64,000 nt of DNA from Allobosea sp. BH3 (GTDB lineage: Bacteria > Pseudomonadota > Alphaproteobacteria > Rhizobiales > Beijerinckiaceae): the NCBI RefSeq assembly GCF_025499465.1, contig NZ_JAIMCA010000003.1, positions 682,001 to 746,000 of the forward strand, written 5' to 3'. The notes beneath the pieces were generated by a model. It was not told the origin of the DNA. It did no database searches and saw only the letters and a list, made by a program, of their open reading frames with translations. Both the position numbers and the translations under genes were made by a program. Shown in pieces: positions 10,530 to 20,868 of this stretch. How positions within the stretch are numbered: the first letter of the stretch is position 1; every line of letters starts with the position of its first letter.

Positions 10530-10535
10530 GGCCGC

Positions 10536-12599
10536 TTACTCCGCCGCCTGCTGGTGCCGGCCGGAGGCCAGCGCCGAGCATTCCGCCATCACGGCGGAGG
10601 CGCGCGCGATCGGGTTGGTCTGATAGAAATCGCTCACCGTCGAGACAAAACCCGCCTTGCCGGTCTTGCCGCCGAGGCCGGCGAGCTTGCCGATGGCGGC
10701 GGCATCGTTCTCCGACAGCGTGTCGAGCGCGGCGAAGTGCGGATGCGCCTCGTAGAGCGCCTTGCGCAGGCCGGCCAGCGAGTCGAAGGGCAGCGTCTTG
10801 CCGAGCGCGGCGGACAGCGCACGCAGGATCGCCCAGTCCTCGCGCGCGTCGCCCGGCGGGAAGGTGGCGCGGTCGGCCATCTGCACGCGGCCTTCGGTGT
10901 TCACATAGGTGCCCGATTTCTCGGTATAGGCCGCACCCGGCAGAATGACATCGGCGCGGTGCGCGCCCTTGTCGCCATGGGTGCCCTGATAGACGACGAA
11001 GGCGCCTTCCGGCACTTCGACCTCGTCGGCACCGAGCAGGAAGAGCACGTCGAGCGCGCCCGGCTGCAGCATGCCAGCAACGTCGAGACCGCCCTCTCCC
11101 GGCACGAAGCCGAGATCGAGCGCACCGACGCGTGAGGCGGCGGTGTGGATGACGCCGAAGCCGTTCCAGCCCTCGGCGACGGCGCCGAGCGCCTGCGCCG
11201 CCTTGGCGGCGAGCGAGAGCACGGCCGCGCCGTCCTCGCGGGCGAGAGCGCCCTGCCCCACCAGCACCATCGGCTTGCCACCGGCGGCAGCGGCCGACTT
11301 CACGACATCGGCCAGCGTTTCCGGGCCCGCGCCGAGATAGTCGTAGGTGTAGGTCAGGTCCGCCTTCTCGCCGATGACGCTGATCTTGATGTCGCCGCGC
11401 AGCCAGCGCTTGCGAATGCGGGCGTTCAGGATCGGCGCTTCGCGACGCGGATTGGAGCCGACGATCAGCAGCGAGGTCGCCTCCTCGATACCGGCGATGC
11501 CGGCGTTGAGGACGTAGGACGCGCGGCCGAGCTTCGGATCGAGCTTCGTCCCATCCTGCCGTGCGTCGAGATTGGCGCTGCCGAGCGAGGCGATCAGGCT
11601 CTTGAGCGCGAACATCTCCTCGACGGCGGCGAGATCACCGGCGATGGCGCCGATCTTCTCAGCCTTGGCACCCTTCACCTTGGCGGCGATGGCGGCGAAG
11701 GCCTCGTTCCAGCTCGCGGGGCGCAGACGGCCGTTCTCGCGCAGATAGGGCCGGTCGAGGCGCTGGGTGCGCAGGCCGTCGGCGACGTGGCGGGTCTTGT
11801 CGGAGATCCACTCCTCGTTCACCGCCTCGTTAAGGCGGGGCAGGATGCGCATCACTTCCTTGCCGCGGGAATCGACGCGGATCGCCGAGCCGACGGCGTC
11901 CATCACGTCGATGCTCTCGGTCTTGGAGAGCTCCCAGGGCCGGGCCTTGTTCTGATAGGGCTTCGAGGTCAGCGCGCCGACCGGGCAGAGATCGACGACG
12001 TTGCCCTGCAGCTCCGACGACATCGCCTGCTCGAGATAGGTCGTGATCTCCATGTCCTCGCCGCGGCCGATGGCACCGAGGTCAGAGGCGCCGGCGACCT
12101 CGGTGGTGAAGCGGACGCAACGCGTGCACTGGATGCAGCGCGTCATCGAGGTCTTGACCAGCGGGCCGATATACTTGTCCTCGACCGCGCGCTTGTTCTC
12201 GGCATAGCGCGAGGTGTCCACGCCATAGGCCATGGCCTGGTCCTGCAGGTCGCACTCGCCGCCCTGGTCGCAGATCGGGCAGTCCAGCGGGTGGTTGATG
12301 AGCAGGAACTCCATCACCCCTTCGCGGGCCTTCTTGACCATCGGCGACTTGGTCATGACGACCGGCGGCTCGCCATTCGGGCCGGGGCGCAGGTCGCGCA
12401 CGCCAATGGCGCAGGAGGCCTGCGGCTTCGGCGGCCCGCCCTTCACCTCGACGAGGCACATGCGGCAGTTGCCGGCGATCGAGAGGCGCTCATGGAAGCA
12501 GAAGCGCGGCACTTCGGCGCCGGCAGCCTCGCAGGCCTGCAGGACAGTGTATTCGGCCGGGACGTCGACTTCGATGCCGTCGATGACGAGTTTGGTCAT
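10536..12599 (-). CDS. nuoG: NADH-quinone oxidoreductase subunit G
   Basis: Peripheral iron-sulfur subunit of complex I, 687 aa. The N-terminal 2Fe-2S ferredoxin domain has [15 protein letters not shown]. It is followed by the His/Cys 4Fe-4S motif in [18 protein letters not shown], then a second ferredoxin-like module [10 protein letters not shown]. The C-terminal two thirds is the molybdopterin-oxidoreductase-like domain, here without an obvious molybdopterin role, as in other complex I enzymes. The length matches the shorter alphaproteobacterial/mitochondrial form (about 690) rather than the roughly 900-residue E. coli form. Confidence 0.97.
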   Translation of the reverse strand: MTKLVIDGIEVDVPAEYTVLQACEAAGAEVPRFCFHERLSIAGNCRMCLVEVKGGPPKPQASCAIGVRDLRPGPNGEPPVVMTKSPMVKKAREGVMEFLLINHPLDCPICDQGGECDLQDQAMAYGVDTSRYAENKRAVEDKYIGPLVKTSMTRCIQCTRCVRFTTEVAGASDLGAIGRGEDMEITTYLEQAMSSELQGNVVDLCPVGALTSKPYQNKARPWELSKTESIDVMDAVGSAIRVDSRGKEVMRILPRLNEAVNEEWISDKTRHVADGLRTQRLDRPYLRENGRLRPASWNEAFAAIAAKVKGAKAEKIGAIAGDLAAVEEMFALKSLIASLGSANLDARQDGTKLDPKLGRASYVLNAGIAGIEEATSLLIVGSNPRREAPILNARIRKRWLRGDIKISVIGEKADLTYTYDYLGAGPETLADVVKSAAAAGGKPMVLVGQGALAREDGAAVLSLAAKAAQALGAVAEGWNGFGVIHTAASRVGALDLGFVPGEGGLDVAGMLQPGALDVLFLLGADEVEVPEGAFVVYQGTHGDKGAHRADVILPGAAYTEKSGTYVNTEGRVQMADRATFPPGDAREDWAILRALSAALGKTLPFDSLAGLRKALYEAHPHFAALDTLSENDAAAIGKLAGLGGKTGKAGFVSTVSDFYQTNPIARASAVMAECSALASGRHQQAAE

Positions 12600-12603
12600 G
12601 GTC

Positions 12604-13908
12604 TCACTCCGCCGCCATCAGCCGCACAGGCTCGCTGTGCGGGTTGGCGGCATAGTCGTCGATGCGCTGCTCGATCTCGTGACGGAAATGCGCGATCAGG
12701 CCCTGGATCGGCCAGGCCGCAGCGTCGCCGAGCGCGCAGATCGTGTGGCCCTCGATCTGCTTGGTGACGTCGAGCAGCATGTCGATCTCGCGCTTCTGGG
12801 CGCGGCCCTCGGCCATGCGCTCCATGACGCGCCACATCCAGCCCGTGCCTTCGCGGCACGGCGTGCACTGGCCGCAGCTCTCATGCTTGTAGAAGTGGCT
12901 GAGGCGGGCAATGGCGCGGATCACGTCGGTCGACTTGTCCATCACGATGACTGCCGCGGTGCCGAGGCCGGAGCGCAGCTTCGAGAGCGAGTCGAAATCC
13001 ATCGGCGTGTCGATGATCTGCTCGGCCGGCACCATGCGGACCGACGAGCCGCCGGGGATGACGGCCTTGAGGTTGTCCCAGCCGCCGCGGATGCCACCGC
13101 AATGACGGTCGATCAGCTCGCGGAAGGTCAGGCCCATGGCCTCCTCGACGTTGCAGGGCTTGTTCACATGGCCCGAGACGCAGAAGAGTTTGGTGCCGAC
13201 ATTGTTCGGCGTGCCGATCGAGGAGAACCAGGCGGCGCCGCGGCGCAGGATGGTCGGCGCGACCGCGATCGACTCCACGTTATTCACCGTGGTCGGGCAG
13301 CCATAGAGGCCCATATTGGCCGGGAAAGGCGGCTTCAGCCGCGGCATGCCCTTCTTGCCCTCGAGGCTCTCGAGCAGCGCCGTCTCTTCGCCGCAGATAT
13401 AGGCGCCGGCGCCGTGATGCACATAAAGGTCGAAGGGATAGCCGTGGACGTTGTCCTTGCCGATCAGCCTGGCCGCATAGGCCTCGTCGACGGCGCGCTG
13501 CAGCGCCTCGCGCTCACGGATGTATTCGCCGCGGATATAGATATAGGCCGCATGCGCGCCCATGGCGAAGGAGGCGATCAGGCAGCCCTCGACCAGCGTA
13601 TGCGGGTCGTTGCGCATGATCTCGCGGTCCTTGCAGGTGCCCGGCTCCGACTCGTCGGCGTTGACGACGAGATAATGCGGGCGCCCGTCGCTCTGCTTGG
13701 GCATGAACGACCATTTGAGACCCGTCGGGAAGCCGGCGCCGCCGCGGCCGCGCAGGCCGGACTTCTTCATCTCGTCGACGATCCAGTCGCGGCCCTGCTC
13801 CAGGATGAACTTTGTGCCGTCCCAATGGCCGCGCTTGATCGCGCCCTGCAGGGTGCGGTCATGAAGGCCGTAGAGGTTGGTGAAGATGCGGTCGCGATCT
13901 GCCAGCAT
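12604..13908 (-). CDS. nuoF: NADH-quinone oxidoreductase subunit F
   Basis: NADH-oxidising flavoprotein subunit: binds NADH and FMN and holds cluster N3. 434 aa. The glycine-rich NADH/FMN segment [16 protein letters not shown], the [14 protein letters not shown] segment and the 4Fe-4S motif [12 protein letters not shown] are all intact. It follows nuoE by 11 bp and precedes nuoG by 4 bp. Confidence 0.97.
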   Translation of the reverse strand: MLADRDRIFTNLYGLHDRTLQGAIKRGHWDGTKFILEQGRDWIVDEMKKSGLRGRGGAGFPTGLKWSFMPKQSDGRPHYLVVNADESEPGTCKDREIMRNDPHTLVEGCLIASFAMGAHAAYIYIRGEYIREREALQRAVDEAYAARLIGKDNVHGYPFDLYVHHGAGAYICGEETALLESLEGKKGMPRLKPPFPANMGLYGCPTTVNNVESIAVAPTILRRGAAWFSSIGTPNNVGTKLFCVSGHVNKPCNVEEAMGLTFRELIDRHCGGIRGGWDNLKAVIPGGSSVRMVPAEQIIDTPMDFDSLSKLRSGLGTAAVIVMDKSTDVIRAIARLSHFYKHESCGQCTPCREGTGWMWRVMERMAEGRAQKREIDMLLDVTKQIEGHTICALGDAAAWPIQGLIAHFRHEIEQRIDDYAANPHSEPVRLMAAE

Positions 13909-13919
13909 GTCCTAGTGCC

Positions 13920-14849
13920 TCACTCTGCCGGCTTGTCGCCGCCCTTGGCGGGCTTGGCGCGCGAACGGGTCGCCTTGGGCTTGCCTTGGGCGGCCGGCGT
14001 ATCCTGGGCGGCGCTCGTCGGCTGGGCGGGCTCCGAGGGCTTCGGGCGGCCGGCAGCCGCCGTCTCGCTCGCAGGCTTGGCAGCGACGGCAGCCGGCGTG
14101 GCCTCCGCCTTGTTCGCCTCGGCCTCCGCAGCCTTCTTGGCCTCGGCTTCCGCGGCGGCCTTGGCGGCAGCGGCTTCGGCGGCAGCCTTGCGCTGCTCAA
14201 GGACCCGCTTCTGCCAGTCGCCGGCGCCGATCATCGAGCCGTCATAGAGGGCCTTGTCCGTCAGCGTCTCGCCACCGCCTTCCGGTTCCGAGCCGGTGCG
14301 GCTGTTCTGCGGGCCGGGCTTGGTCGGGCGGCCGTTGCGCAGATCGTCGAGGAGCTGGCGGAAATTGTCCGGCGTCAGGTCCTCGTAATAGTCGACATTG
14401 ATCTGCGCCATCGGAGCGTTGCAGCAGGCGCCGAGGCATTCGACCTCGAGCCAGGAGAGCTTGCCATCGGCGGTGACGGTCGATTGCGGGCCGATGACCT
14501 CGGCACAGACCTTCTTCAGCGCCTCGGCGCCGCGCAGCGCGCAGGGCGTGGTGCCGCAGAGCTGGACGAAATACTCGCCGACCGGCTGCAGGTTGAACAT
14601 GGTGTAGAAGGTCGCGACCTCCATCACCCGCATCGGCGCCATGCCGAGACGCCTGGCGACGGTCTCGATCACGGCGCGCGAGACCCAGCCCTCCTGCTCC
14701 TGCGCCTTCCACAGCAGCGGAATGACGGCCGAGGCCTGCCGGCCTTCCGGATACTTGGCGATCTGCTGGTCGATCCAGTTCTCGTTCGCCGCGGTGAAGG
14801 CGAAGGAGGCGGGCTGAACCGGATCAGGTGCAAGACGACGGACAGACAT
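13920..14849 (-). CDS. nuoE: NADH-quinone oxidoreductase subunit E with long C-terminal tail
   Basis: 2Fe-2S (N1a) subunit of the NADH-dehydrogenase module. 309 aa. The thioredoxin-like domain occupies about the first 200 residues with the four ligands in CGTTPCALRG and CLGACCNAP. The remaining roughly 100 residues form a low-complexity tail: an Ala/Glu/Lys helix rich in coiled-coil potential, then a Pro/Ala/Lys segment ending in basic residues. Such tails occur in Rhizobiales NuoE and vary widely. E. coli NuoE, at about 166 aa, lacks it. Confidence 0.95.
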   Translation of the reverse strand: MSVRRLAPDPVQPASFAFTAANENWIDQQIAKYPEGRQASAVIPLLWKAQEQEGWVSRAVIETVARRLGMAPMRVMEVATFYTMFNLQPVGEYFVQLCGTTPCALRGAEALKKVCAEVIGPQSTVTADGKLSWLEVECLGACCNAPMAQINVDYYEDLTPDNFRQLLDDLRNGRPTKPGPQNSRTGSEPEGGGETLTDKALYDGSMIGAGDWQKRVLEQRKAAAEAAAAKAAAEAEAKKAAEAEANKAEATPAAVAAKPASETAAAGRPKPSEPAQPTSAAQDTPAAQGKPKATRSRAKPAKGGDKPAE

Positions 14850-14863
14850 CGTTCAATCTCGTT

Positions 14864-15376
14864 TCAACATTGCCCGGCCGCGCGGACCACGCGGCAGCCG
14901 GCGAAACCTTCATTCGGGCAGAGATAAGCCGGCTGGGCACAGCCCTTGTCATAGGCATGCCAAAGCTTTCCATCTGCCTGACGAATTCCCGAATAGCGAT
15001 AACCGGCACGCTGCAGATCCGGGATGCGCACATGTCGTGGCAGAACCCGCGGATCGCGCTGGCTGTTGGGGAAGCAAGCGCCGGTGCTCCAAGCCTTCTG
15101 TGCGCAGTGATACTCGCGACCGTCGGCATGGCGATAGACATAGTAGACATACGGCGAATGACCGTCGGTGCCCACGTAGCGAAAACCGCTCGCTTCCAGC
15201 TCGCGATGATCGCGCTGGCTGGCCTTGAGCCGCTGTATGCGCTGGCTGAGCTCGGAGCGCCCATCGGCACGAGCGGGCTCGGCCCGCGTCGGGGAAGTCC
15301 CGGCGAAGCCAGCCATGACCGCGACCGAGACGGCCAGCGGAACAGCTCGATGCGAGAGGCGCCCGACGTGCTCCAT
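14864..15376 (-). CDS. Exported six-cysteine protein embedded in the nuo operon
   Basis: 170 aa from the ATG at 15374-15376, which overlaps the nuoD stop by one base (TGATG), so translation is coupled to nuoD. The next gene, nuoE, starts 14 bp downstream. Residues 1-32 look like a Sec signal peptide (basic start, hydrophobic core PLAVSVAVMAGFAG, cleavage near TRA). The mature part has six cysteines (91, 101, 146, 153, 161, 170), compatible with three disulfides. Two similar segments, about 61-103 and 121-154, share a GFRY/GYRY..G motif followed by a two-Cys loop ending CFP/LCP, suggesting internal duplication. I know no complex I subunit like this and do not recognise the family. The function is unknown. 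Confidence 0.8.
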   Translation of the reverse strand: MEHVGRLSHRAVPLAVSVAVMAGFAGTSPTRAEPARADGRSELSQRIQRLKASQRDHRELEASGFRYVGTDGHSPYVYYVYRHADGREYHCAQKAWSTGACFPNSQRDPRVLPRHVRIPDLQRAGYRYSGIRQADGKLWHAYDKGCAQPAYLCPNEGFAGCRVVRAAGQC

Positions 15377-16566
15377 CAGCGATCGACCTCCCCGAACACG
15401 ATGTCGAGGGAGCCGAGGATCGCGGAGACGTCGGCGAGCATGTGCTTGCGGCACATGAAATCCATGGCCTGCAGATGGGCGAAGCCCGGGGCCTTGATCT
15501 TGCAGCGATAAGGCTTGTTGGTGCCGTCCGAGACCAGATAGACGCCGAATTCGCCCTTCGGCGCCTCGACCGCGGCATAGACCTCGCCGGCCGGCACCTT
15601 GTAGCCCTCGGTGTAGAGCTTGAAGTGGTGGATCAGCGCTTCCATCGAGCGCTTCATCTCGCCGCGCTTGGGCGGCACCATCTTGCCGTCGAGCGAGGAG
15701 ACCGGCCCGCCGCCATCGGCTGCCAGCAGCTTCTCGCAGCACTGCTTCATGATGCGCACCGACTGGCGCATCTCTTCCATGCGGATGTGGTAGCGATCGA
15801 AGCAGTCGCCGTTCTTGCCGACGGGGATGTCGAATTCCATCTCCTCGTAGCACTCGTAGGGCTGCGACTTGCGCAGGTCCCATGGCGCGCCGGAGCCGCG
15901 CACCATCACGCCCGAGAAGCCCCATTTCCAGCAGGTCTCGAGATCGACCACGCCGATATCGACGTTGCGCTGCTTGAAGATGCGGTTGTCGCTGAGCAGC
16001 CCTTCGAGGTCGTCGCAGACCTTCAGGAACGGATCGCACCATTCGGCGATGTCGTGGATCAGCGAGACGGGCAGGTCCTGATGCACGCCGCCGGGCCGGA
16101 CATAGGCCGCGTGCATGCGCGCGCCGCAGGCCCGCTCGTAGAAGATCATCAGCTTCTCGCGCTCTTCGAAACCCCAGAGCGGAGGCGTCAGCGCGCCGAC
16201 GTCCATCGCCTGCGTGGTGACGTTCAGCAGATGCGAGAGGATGCGGCCGATTTCGGAATAGAGCACGCGGATGAGCTGGCCGCGGCGCGGCACCGTCACG
16301 CCGGCGAGGCGCTCGATCGCCAGAGCGTAGGCATGCTCCTGATTCATCGGCGCGACATAGTCGAGCCGATCGAAATAGGGCACGGCCTGGAGATAGGTCT
16401 TGGCCTCGATCAGCTTCTCGGTGCCGCGATGCAGCAGGCCGATATGCGGATCGACGCGCTCGACCACCTCGCCGTCGAGTTCGAGAACCAACCTGAGAAC
16501 GCCATGCGCAGCAGGGTGCTGCGGGCCGAAGTTGATCGAGAAGTTCCGGATGTTGTGCTCAGTCAT
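15376..16566 (-). CDS. nuoD: NADH-quinone oxidoreductase subunit D
   Basis: 49-kDa-type subunit forming the quinone site of complex I, related to NiFe-hydrogenase large subunits. 396 aa. [21 protein letters not shown] near the N-terminus contains the conserved quinone-site histidine loop, and the [12 protein letters not shown] region is intact. It is separate from NuoC, as usual in alphaproteobacteria (not the fused CD form). Confidence 0.97.
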   Translation of the reverse strand: MTEHNIRNFSINFGPQHPAAHGVLRLVLELDGEVVERVDPHIGLLHRGTEKLIEAKTYLQAVPYFDRLDYVAPMNQEHAYALAIERLAGVTVPRRGQLIRVLYSEIGRILSHLLNVTTQAMDVGALTPPLWGFEEREKLMIFYERACGARMHAAYVRPGGVHQDLPVSLIHDIAEWCDPFLKVCDDLEGLLSDNRIFKQRNVDIGVVDLETCWKWGFSGVMVRGSGAPWDLRKSQPYECYEEMEFDIPVGKNGDCFDRYHIRMEEMRQSVRIMKQCCEKLLAADGGGPVSSLDGKMVPPKRGEMKRSMEALIHHFKLYTEGYKVPAGEVYAAVEAPKGEFGVYLVSDGTNKPYRCKIKAPGFAHLQAMDFMCRKHMLADVSAILGSLDIVFGEVDR

Positions 16567-16578
16567 GTCCGGCTCCGA

Positions 16579-17184
16579 TCAGGCCGTCTTCGCCTTCTCG
16601 TCACCGGGCAGCACGTAATCCGTGCCTTCCCAGGGCGAGAGGAAATCGAAGTTGCGGAATTCCTGGTTCAGCTTCACCGGCTCGTAGACGACGCGCTTCT
16701 GCTCGTCGTCATAGCGGACCTCGACGAAGCCGGTCAGCGGGAAGTCCTTGCGCAGCGGATAGCCCTCGAAGCCGTAGTCGGTGAGGATGCGGCGCAGATC
16801 CGGGTGGCCGGAGAACAGGATGCCGTAGAAATCGTAGGCCTCGCGCTCGAACCAGTTCGCCGCGGGGAAGACCTCGATGACGGAGGGGACCGGGGTCGCC
16901 TCGTCGGTCTGCACCTTCACGCGGATGCGCCGGTTATGGTGCGGCGCCAGCATGTGGTAGACCACGTCGAAGCGCTTCTCGCGGCCGGGATAGTCGGCGC
17001 CCGCAAGGTCGGTGAAATTGACGAAGCGGAAGCGCTGATCCTCGTAGAGCGTCTTCAGCACCGTGACGATCGAAGCCGCCTCGGCATGGATCGTCAGCTC
17101 CTCGAAGGCGACGACCGCCTCCGTCACCGCGCCGGGCAGCGCGGCCTTGATCTCTTCGCCGAGTTGTACGAGCGCTTCGCTCAT
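16579..17184 (-). CDS. nuoC: NADH-quinone oxidoreductase subunit C
   Basis: 30-kDa-type peripheral subunit, 201 aa. The signature [33 protein letters not shown] is fully conserved. It lies 42 bp after nuoB and 12 bp before nuoD. The length matches the stand-alone alphaproteobacterial form. Confidence 0.96.
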   Translation of the reverse strand: MSEALVQLGEEIKAALPGAVTEAVVAFEELTIHAEAASIVTVLKTLYEDQRFRFVNFTDLAGADYPGREKRFDVVYHMLAPHHNRRIRVKVQTDEATPVPSVIEVFPAANWFEREAYDFYGILFSGHPDLRRILTDYGFEGYPLRKDFPLTGFVEVRYDDEQKRVVYEPVKLNQEFRNFDFLSPWEGTDYVLPGDEKAKTA

Positions 17185-17226
17185 CGTCTCACCTTCATCG
17201 CCTGCGACATCGACCGACGGTAGCGC

Positions 17227-17811
17227 TCAGCGCTCGATCGTGCCGGTGCGCCGGATCTTCTTCTGCAGCAGCAGCACGCCGTAGAGCAGCGCCTCCGCCG
17301 TCGGTGGGCAGCCCGGGACATAAATGTCGATCGGGACGATGCGGTCGCAGCCGCGAACCACCGAGTAGCTGTAGTGATAATAGCCGCCGCCATTGGCGCA
17401 GGAGCCCATCGAGATGACGTAGCGCGGCTCCGGCATCTGGTCGTAGACCTTGCGGAGCGCCGGGGCCATCTTGTTGGTCAGCGTGCCGGCGACGATCATC
17501 ACATCCGACTGGCGCGGGCTGGCGCGGGGCGCGAAGCCGAAGCGCTCGACATCGTAGCGCGGCATCGAGAGCTGCATCATCTCGACGGCGCAGCAGGCCA
17601 GGCCGAACGTCATCCACATCAGCGAGCCGGTACGGGCCCAGTTGACCAGATCATCCGTGGCGGTGACGAGGAAGCCCTTGTCGGCCAGCTCGTTGTTGAT
17701 CTCGACGAAGAACGGATCACGCGTGCCGAGCGGCTGCCCATCGGGGCCGAGCAGCCCCTTCGGTGCCGGCGCGACGAGCGGGTCGCCGCGATCGATCGCT
17801 GTGATTGCCAT
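17227..17811 (-). CDS. nuoB: NADH-quinone oxidoreductase subunit B
   Basis: Carries cluster N2, the last iron-sulfur centre before quinone. 194 aa. Ligand cysteines are visible as the adjacent pair in GLACCAVEM, then [10 protein letters not shown] and YVPGCPPT. The 35 or so N-terminal residues before the core are variable, as in other Rhizobiales. Confidence 0.97.
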   Translation of the reverse strand: MAITAIDRGDPLVAPAPKGLLGPDGQPLGTRDPFFVEINNELADKGFLVTATDDLVNWARTGSLMWMTFGLACCAVEMMQLSMPRYDVERFGFAPRASPRQSDVMIVAGTLTNKMAPALRKVYDQMPEPRYVISMGSCANGGGYYHYSYSVVRGCDRIVPIDIYVPGCPPTAEALLYGVLLLQKKIRRTGTIER

Positions 17812-17895
17812 GCTCTAAACCTCGTGAAGCTCTTGGCGTGAAACTCTTGGCCTATCGGACGAAAACGCGAAAAACCGGATCGCGGCCCGATCGGC

Positions 17896-18276
17896 CTAGT
17901 CCCACTCCAGCGCGCCTTTGCGCCACTCGTAGACGAAGCCCACGGTCAGCACGCCGAGAAAAACCATCATCGACCAGAAACCATACCAGCCGAGGCTGCC
18001 GAAGGCGACGGCCCAGGGGAACAGGAAGGCGACCTCGAGATCGAAGATGATGAAGAGGATCGCGACCAGATAGAATCGGACGTCGAACTTCATGCGGGCA
18101 TCGTCGAAGGCGTTGAAGCCGCATTCATAGGCGGAGAGCTTCTCGGCATCCGGCTTGGAATAGGCGATCGCGAAGGGGGCGATCAGCAGGGCGAGGCCAA
18201 TGACCGCCGAGACGGCGATAAACAGCACCAGCGGCAGATAGTCGTTCAGGATCGACGACACCGGGACAGCTTGCAT
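17896..18276 (-). CDS. nuoA: NADH-quinone oxidoreductase subunit A
   Basis: First gene of the complex I operon, 126 aa, three membrane helices. Conserved features are the [32 protein letters not shown] loop and helix, including the cysteine of the quinone-gating loop. It starts at the ATG 18274-18276. The 84-bp gap to nuoB has no gene. Confidence 0.96.
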   Translation of the reverse strand: MQAVPVSSILNDYLPLVLFIAVSAVIGLALLIAPFAIAYSKPDAEKLSAYECGFNAFDDARMKFDVRFYLVAILFIIFDLEVAFLFPWAVAFGSLGWYGFWSMMVFLGVLTVGFVYEWRKGALEWD

Positions 18277-18551
18277 GATCTAACTCACTTCAGGCGGCCG
18301 CGGGACGGCGCGCTGTCCCAGTCGCTTAGACCCTCGATTAGAATGAAGCAAGACTCCGCCGCGCTGCACAATCGCGCGATGGGGTTGAATACAGTGCAGT
18401 GCGGCGGATTTCGACAGCTCGGAGCAAGCGTCGCTGGGGCTGGGGGCCGGAATCGTGAGCAAACGCCTCCGTTTTGGAATTCCGGGGACGGCAGCAATCC
18501 ATTCACTCTCCGAATCGTTTGCCATGCCGGGGCATGGCGGGCGAGCCCTGA
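18277..18551. other. Intergenic region upstream of nuoA and downstream of the hydantoinase
   Basis: 275 bp that must hold the nuo promoter, since nuoA is the first gene of the operon. I cannot pick a confident -35/-10 pair. A perfect hairpin, GCCATGCC-gg-GGCATGGC, lies at 18521-18538, just past the hydantoinase stop on its strand. It has no T-run and could end that transcript inefficiently. The open frames here have poor coding character and no recognisable product. Confidence 0.5.
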
Positions 18552-19961
18552 TCAGGCGGGCTGCAGCGCCCATCGGGAGCGCTCACGCGCGATGTGTCGC
18601 CCCTCGCCCGGCGCTCCTTCGAGGACGCCGTCGCGCACCACGACGCGCCCGCGCACGATGGTGGTGACCGGCCAGCCCTTCACCCGGATGCCCTCATAAG
18701 GCGTGTAGTCGCTGCCGTGATGCAGCAGGCTCTGGCTGATCGCGAGCTCGCGCTCCGGGTCCCAGATCGCGATGTCGGCATCCATGCCGATGGCGATCGA
18801 GCCCTTGCTGGTCAGCCCGTAGGCCTGGGCGTGGTTGGTCGCGGACAGCGCCACGAACTGGTTCAGGCTGATGCGCCCCTTCCCCACCCCTTCGGAGAAC
18901 AGGATCGGCAGGCGCGTCTCGACGCCGGGGATGCCGTTCGGCACCCAGCGGAAGGAGGTTCGCCCCTTCGGATTGAGCTTGCCGGCCGGGTCGTCGTAGC
19001 GGAACGGGCAATGATCGGAGGAGAAGGTCTGGAAGACCCCGCTCTGCAGCCCCTCCCAGCAGGCCTGCTGGCTGGCGGTATCGCGCGGGGGCGGCGAGCA
19101 GACATATTTCGCGCCCTCCATATTGAGCCCGTCCATGTCCTTCTCGGTGAGCACGAGATATTGCGGGCAGGTCTCGCCATAAACCTTAAGGCCGCGCGAG
19201 CGGGCGCGCGCGATCTCTTCCATCGCCTCCCGGTTCGAGACGTGGACGATCATCACCGGCACGTCGATCAGCTCGGCCAACGAGATCGCCCGATGCGTCG
19301 CCTCGCGCTCGACGGGGATCGGCCGCGAAGTGCCGTGGAATTTGGGGGCGATGCTGCCGCCGCGCTCCAGCCGGTCGGTCAGGAAGCGGATGGCGTCGTA
19401 GTTCTCGGCATGGACCATGACGAGCGCGCCGGTCTCGCGCGCGACGCTCATCACCTGCAGCATCTCGTAGTCGGCGAGCGCCAGCCCCTCATAGGTCATG
19501 AAGACCTTGAAGGAGGTGTAGCCGTCCGCGATCAGTGCCGGCAGGTCCTGCCCGAGCACCTGTTCCGTCGGATCCGAGAGGACGAGGTGGAAAGACACGT
19601 CGGTGTGGCATTTGCCGTCGGCAAGGCCGTGATAGGCCTTCACCGTCTCGCGCAGGCTTACGCCCTTCTCCTGCATGCAGAACGGCATCACCGTGGTGTT
19701 GCCGCCGAAGGCCGCCGAGCGCGTGCCGCTCTCGAAATCATCGGCCATGACGATGCCCTCCCCGCTCGGCTGCGAGATGTGGACATGGCTGTCGATGCCG
19801 CCGGGCAGCACCAGCCTGCCGCTTGCATCGATCGTCTCGGTCGCGCCGCCCAGCCCGTGGCCGAGCGCGACGATGCGCCCGTCGCGGATGCCGATGTCGC
19901 AGGAGAAGGTGTCGGTCGCCGTCGCGACCGTGCCGTTGGCGATGATCAGGTCGTAGCTCAT
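18552..19961 (-). CDS. hydA: Dihydropyrimidinase / D-hydantoinase family hydrolase
   Basis: Amidohydrolase that opens cyclic diamides (dihydropyrimidines, hydantoins) to N-carbamoyl amino acids. 469 aa. Metal ligands are visible: GGIDSHVH (His59, His61), the carboxylated lysine in SFKVFM (Lys152), later histidines in MVHAEN and IVHVSN, and the Asp in SSDHCP. Together these give a complete binuclear-zinc site. It is downstream of the GntR regulator on the same strand with a 44-bp gap, so the two probably form an operon. The substrate cannot be told from sequence. The neighbouring importer, deacetylase/allantoinase-like enzyme and amidase suggest a ureide or hydantoin-like compound. Confidence 0.9.
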   Translation of the reverse strand: MSYDLIIANGTVATATDTFSCDIGIRDGRIVALGHGLGGATETIDASGRLVLPGGIDSHVHISQPSGEGIVMADDFESGTRSAAFGGNTTVMPFCMQEKGVSLRETVKAYHGLADGKCHTDVSFHLVLSDPTEQVLGQDLPALIADGYTSFKVFMTYEGLALADYEMLQVMSVARETGALVMVHAENYDAIRFLTDRLERGGSIAPKFHGTSRPIPVEREATHRAISLAELIDVPVMIVHVSNREAMEEIARARSRGLKVYGETCPQYLVLTEKDMDGLNMEGAKYVCSPPPRDTASQQACWEGLQSGVFQTFSSDHCPFRYDDPAGKLNPKGRTSFRWVPNGIPGVETRLPILFSEGVGKGRISLNQFVALSATNHAQAYGLTSKGSIAIGMDADIAIWDPERELAISQSLLHHGSDYTPYEGIRVKGWPVTTIVRGRVVVRDGVLEGAPGEGRHIARERSRWALQPA

Positions 19962-20005
19962 GCGAATCCTAAGGGCGTCGGAACAGCGGCGGAATGGGGG
20001 GCAAA

Positions 20006-20716
20006 TCAGGACGCGGCGACGAGCCCGGCATCGACGCCGCGCCGAGCGTCGATCTCCTTGCGCAGCACCTCTTCCAGCGACGGCCCGGCATCCTCGCAGA
20101 GGATCGGCCGCAACCGCGTCTCGACAAGGGAGAGATGGGTTGCCATCGCCTTGACGGCCTTCCCGCGCTCGCGCATTGAGAGCGCACGGAAGATGGCGCG
20201 ATGCTCGTCGCAGCCGCAGGCGGAGCCCGCATTGGTCTCGTAGCGCTTGACCAGCATCAGCGTGCGGCTGATCAGCTCCTGCGCCTGACGCTGGACCAGC
20301 GGGTTCTCCGTCATCTCGGCGAGCAGGTAATGGAATTCGGCCGACAGCTTCTGCCAGGTCGGCTGGTCGCCCTGCCGCAGCGCCTCGGCCTCGGCGTCGA
20401 CATGCTCGCGCAGCCTCTCGATCTGCGCCTGCGTCAGGCTGTCGGCGAGATGGGCGGCCATGCCGCTCTCCAGGATGCGCCGCGCCTCGTAGACCATATG
20501 CCCTTCGCGCAGGTCGGGCGCGATGGTGAAAGCCCCGCGGTTCTTGACGATCTCCAGCAGCCGCTCATGCCCCAGCCGGTGCAGCACCTTGCGGGTGCGC
20601 TCGCGGCTGACGCCGAAGATCTCGGCGAGACGGTGCTCGCCAAGCTTGATACCGCCCGGCAGATCGCCGGTACGCAGCACACGCGACAGGACCGCGTAGA
20701 TCTCGTCTTCCCTCAT
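20006..20716 (-). CDS. GntR-family transcriptional regulator (FCD domain)
   Basis: 236 aa. The N-terminal winged helix-turn-helix (about residues 20-70: KLGEHRLAEIFGVSRERTRKVLHRL) is followed by an all-helical FCD ligand/metal-binding domain with conserved histidines (EFHYLLAEM, CGCDEHRAIF). It is divergent from the ABC transporter operon and upstream of the hydantoinase, so it most likely represses both arms and responds to the transported compound. Two inverted repeats in the divergent region are candidate operators. The effector is unknown. Confidence 0.9.
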   Translation of the reverse strand: MREDEIYAVLSRVLRTGDLPGGIKLGEHRLAEIFGVSRERTRKVLHRLGHERLLEIVKNRGAFTIAPDLREGHMVYEARRILESGMAAHLADSLTQAQIERLREHVDAEAEALRQGDQPTWQKLSAEFHYLLAEMTENPLVQRQAQELISRTLMLVKRYETNAGSACGCDEHRAIFRALSMRERGKAVKAMATHLSLVETRLRPILCEDAGPSLEEVLRKEIDARRGVDAGLVAAS

Positions 20717-20795
20717 GCGTCGATTATCGCCGTTCCGGCTCCAGGCGCCAACGGCCCGCCTGCACGTTCTCTAGCCAGCCGCGCCACCATAAAGA

Positions 20796-20822
20796 GCACA
20801 ATCAAAACAAGATTGTGCACAA
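20796..20822. promoter_or_regulatory. Candidate GntR operator (inverted repeat)
   Basis: Perfect 8-bp arms, GCACAATC (20796-20803) and GATTGTGC (20811-20818), 7 nt apart. The right arm overlaps a 10-bp palindrome TTGTGCACAA (20813-20822). Short TTGT-N2-ACAA-like palindromes are typical of GntR/FCD operators. Binding by the adjacent regulator is inference. Confidence 0.5.
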
Positions 20823-20847
20823 AAATTCGCTCCCACTCTCGCTCTAG

Positions 20848-20868
20848 TTGTCAGGAATAACCTGACAA
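20848..20868. promoter_or_regulatory. Candidate operator, TTGTCAGG-N5-CCTGACAA
   Basis: Perfect 8-bp inverted repeat with a 5-nt spacer in the AT-rich divergent promoter region. It could be a second regulator site or a small hairpin in the leader. Seen directly; the role is inferred from position. Confidence 0.45.

Noticed and set aside
18521..18538. Rho-independent terminator for the hydantoinase gene
   Set aside because: The stem is perfect but no T-run follows, so it was recorded only as a hairpin within the intergenic entry.
18285..18573. Short minus-strand frames upstream of nuoA
   Set aside because: Several overlapping frames with no homology or RBS in a region that must hold the nuo promoter.
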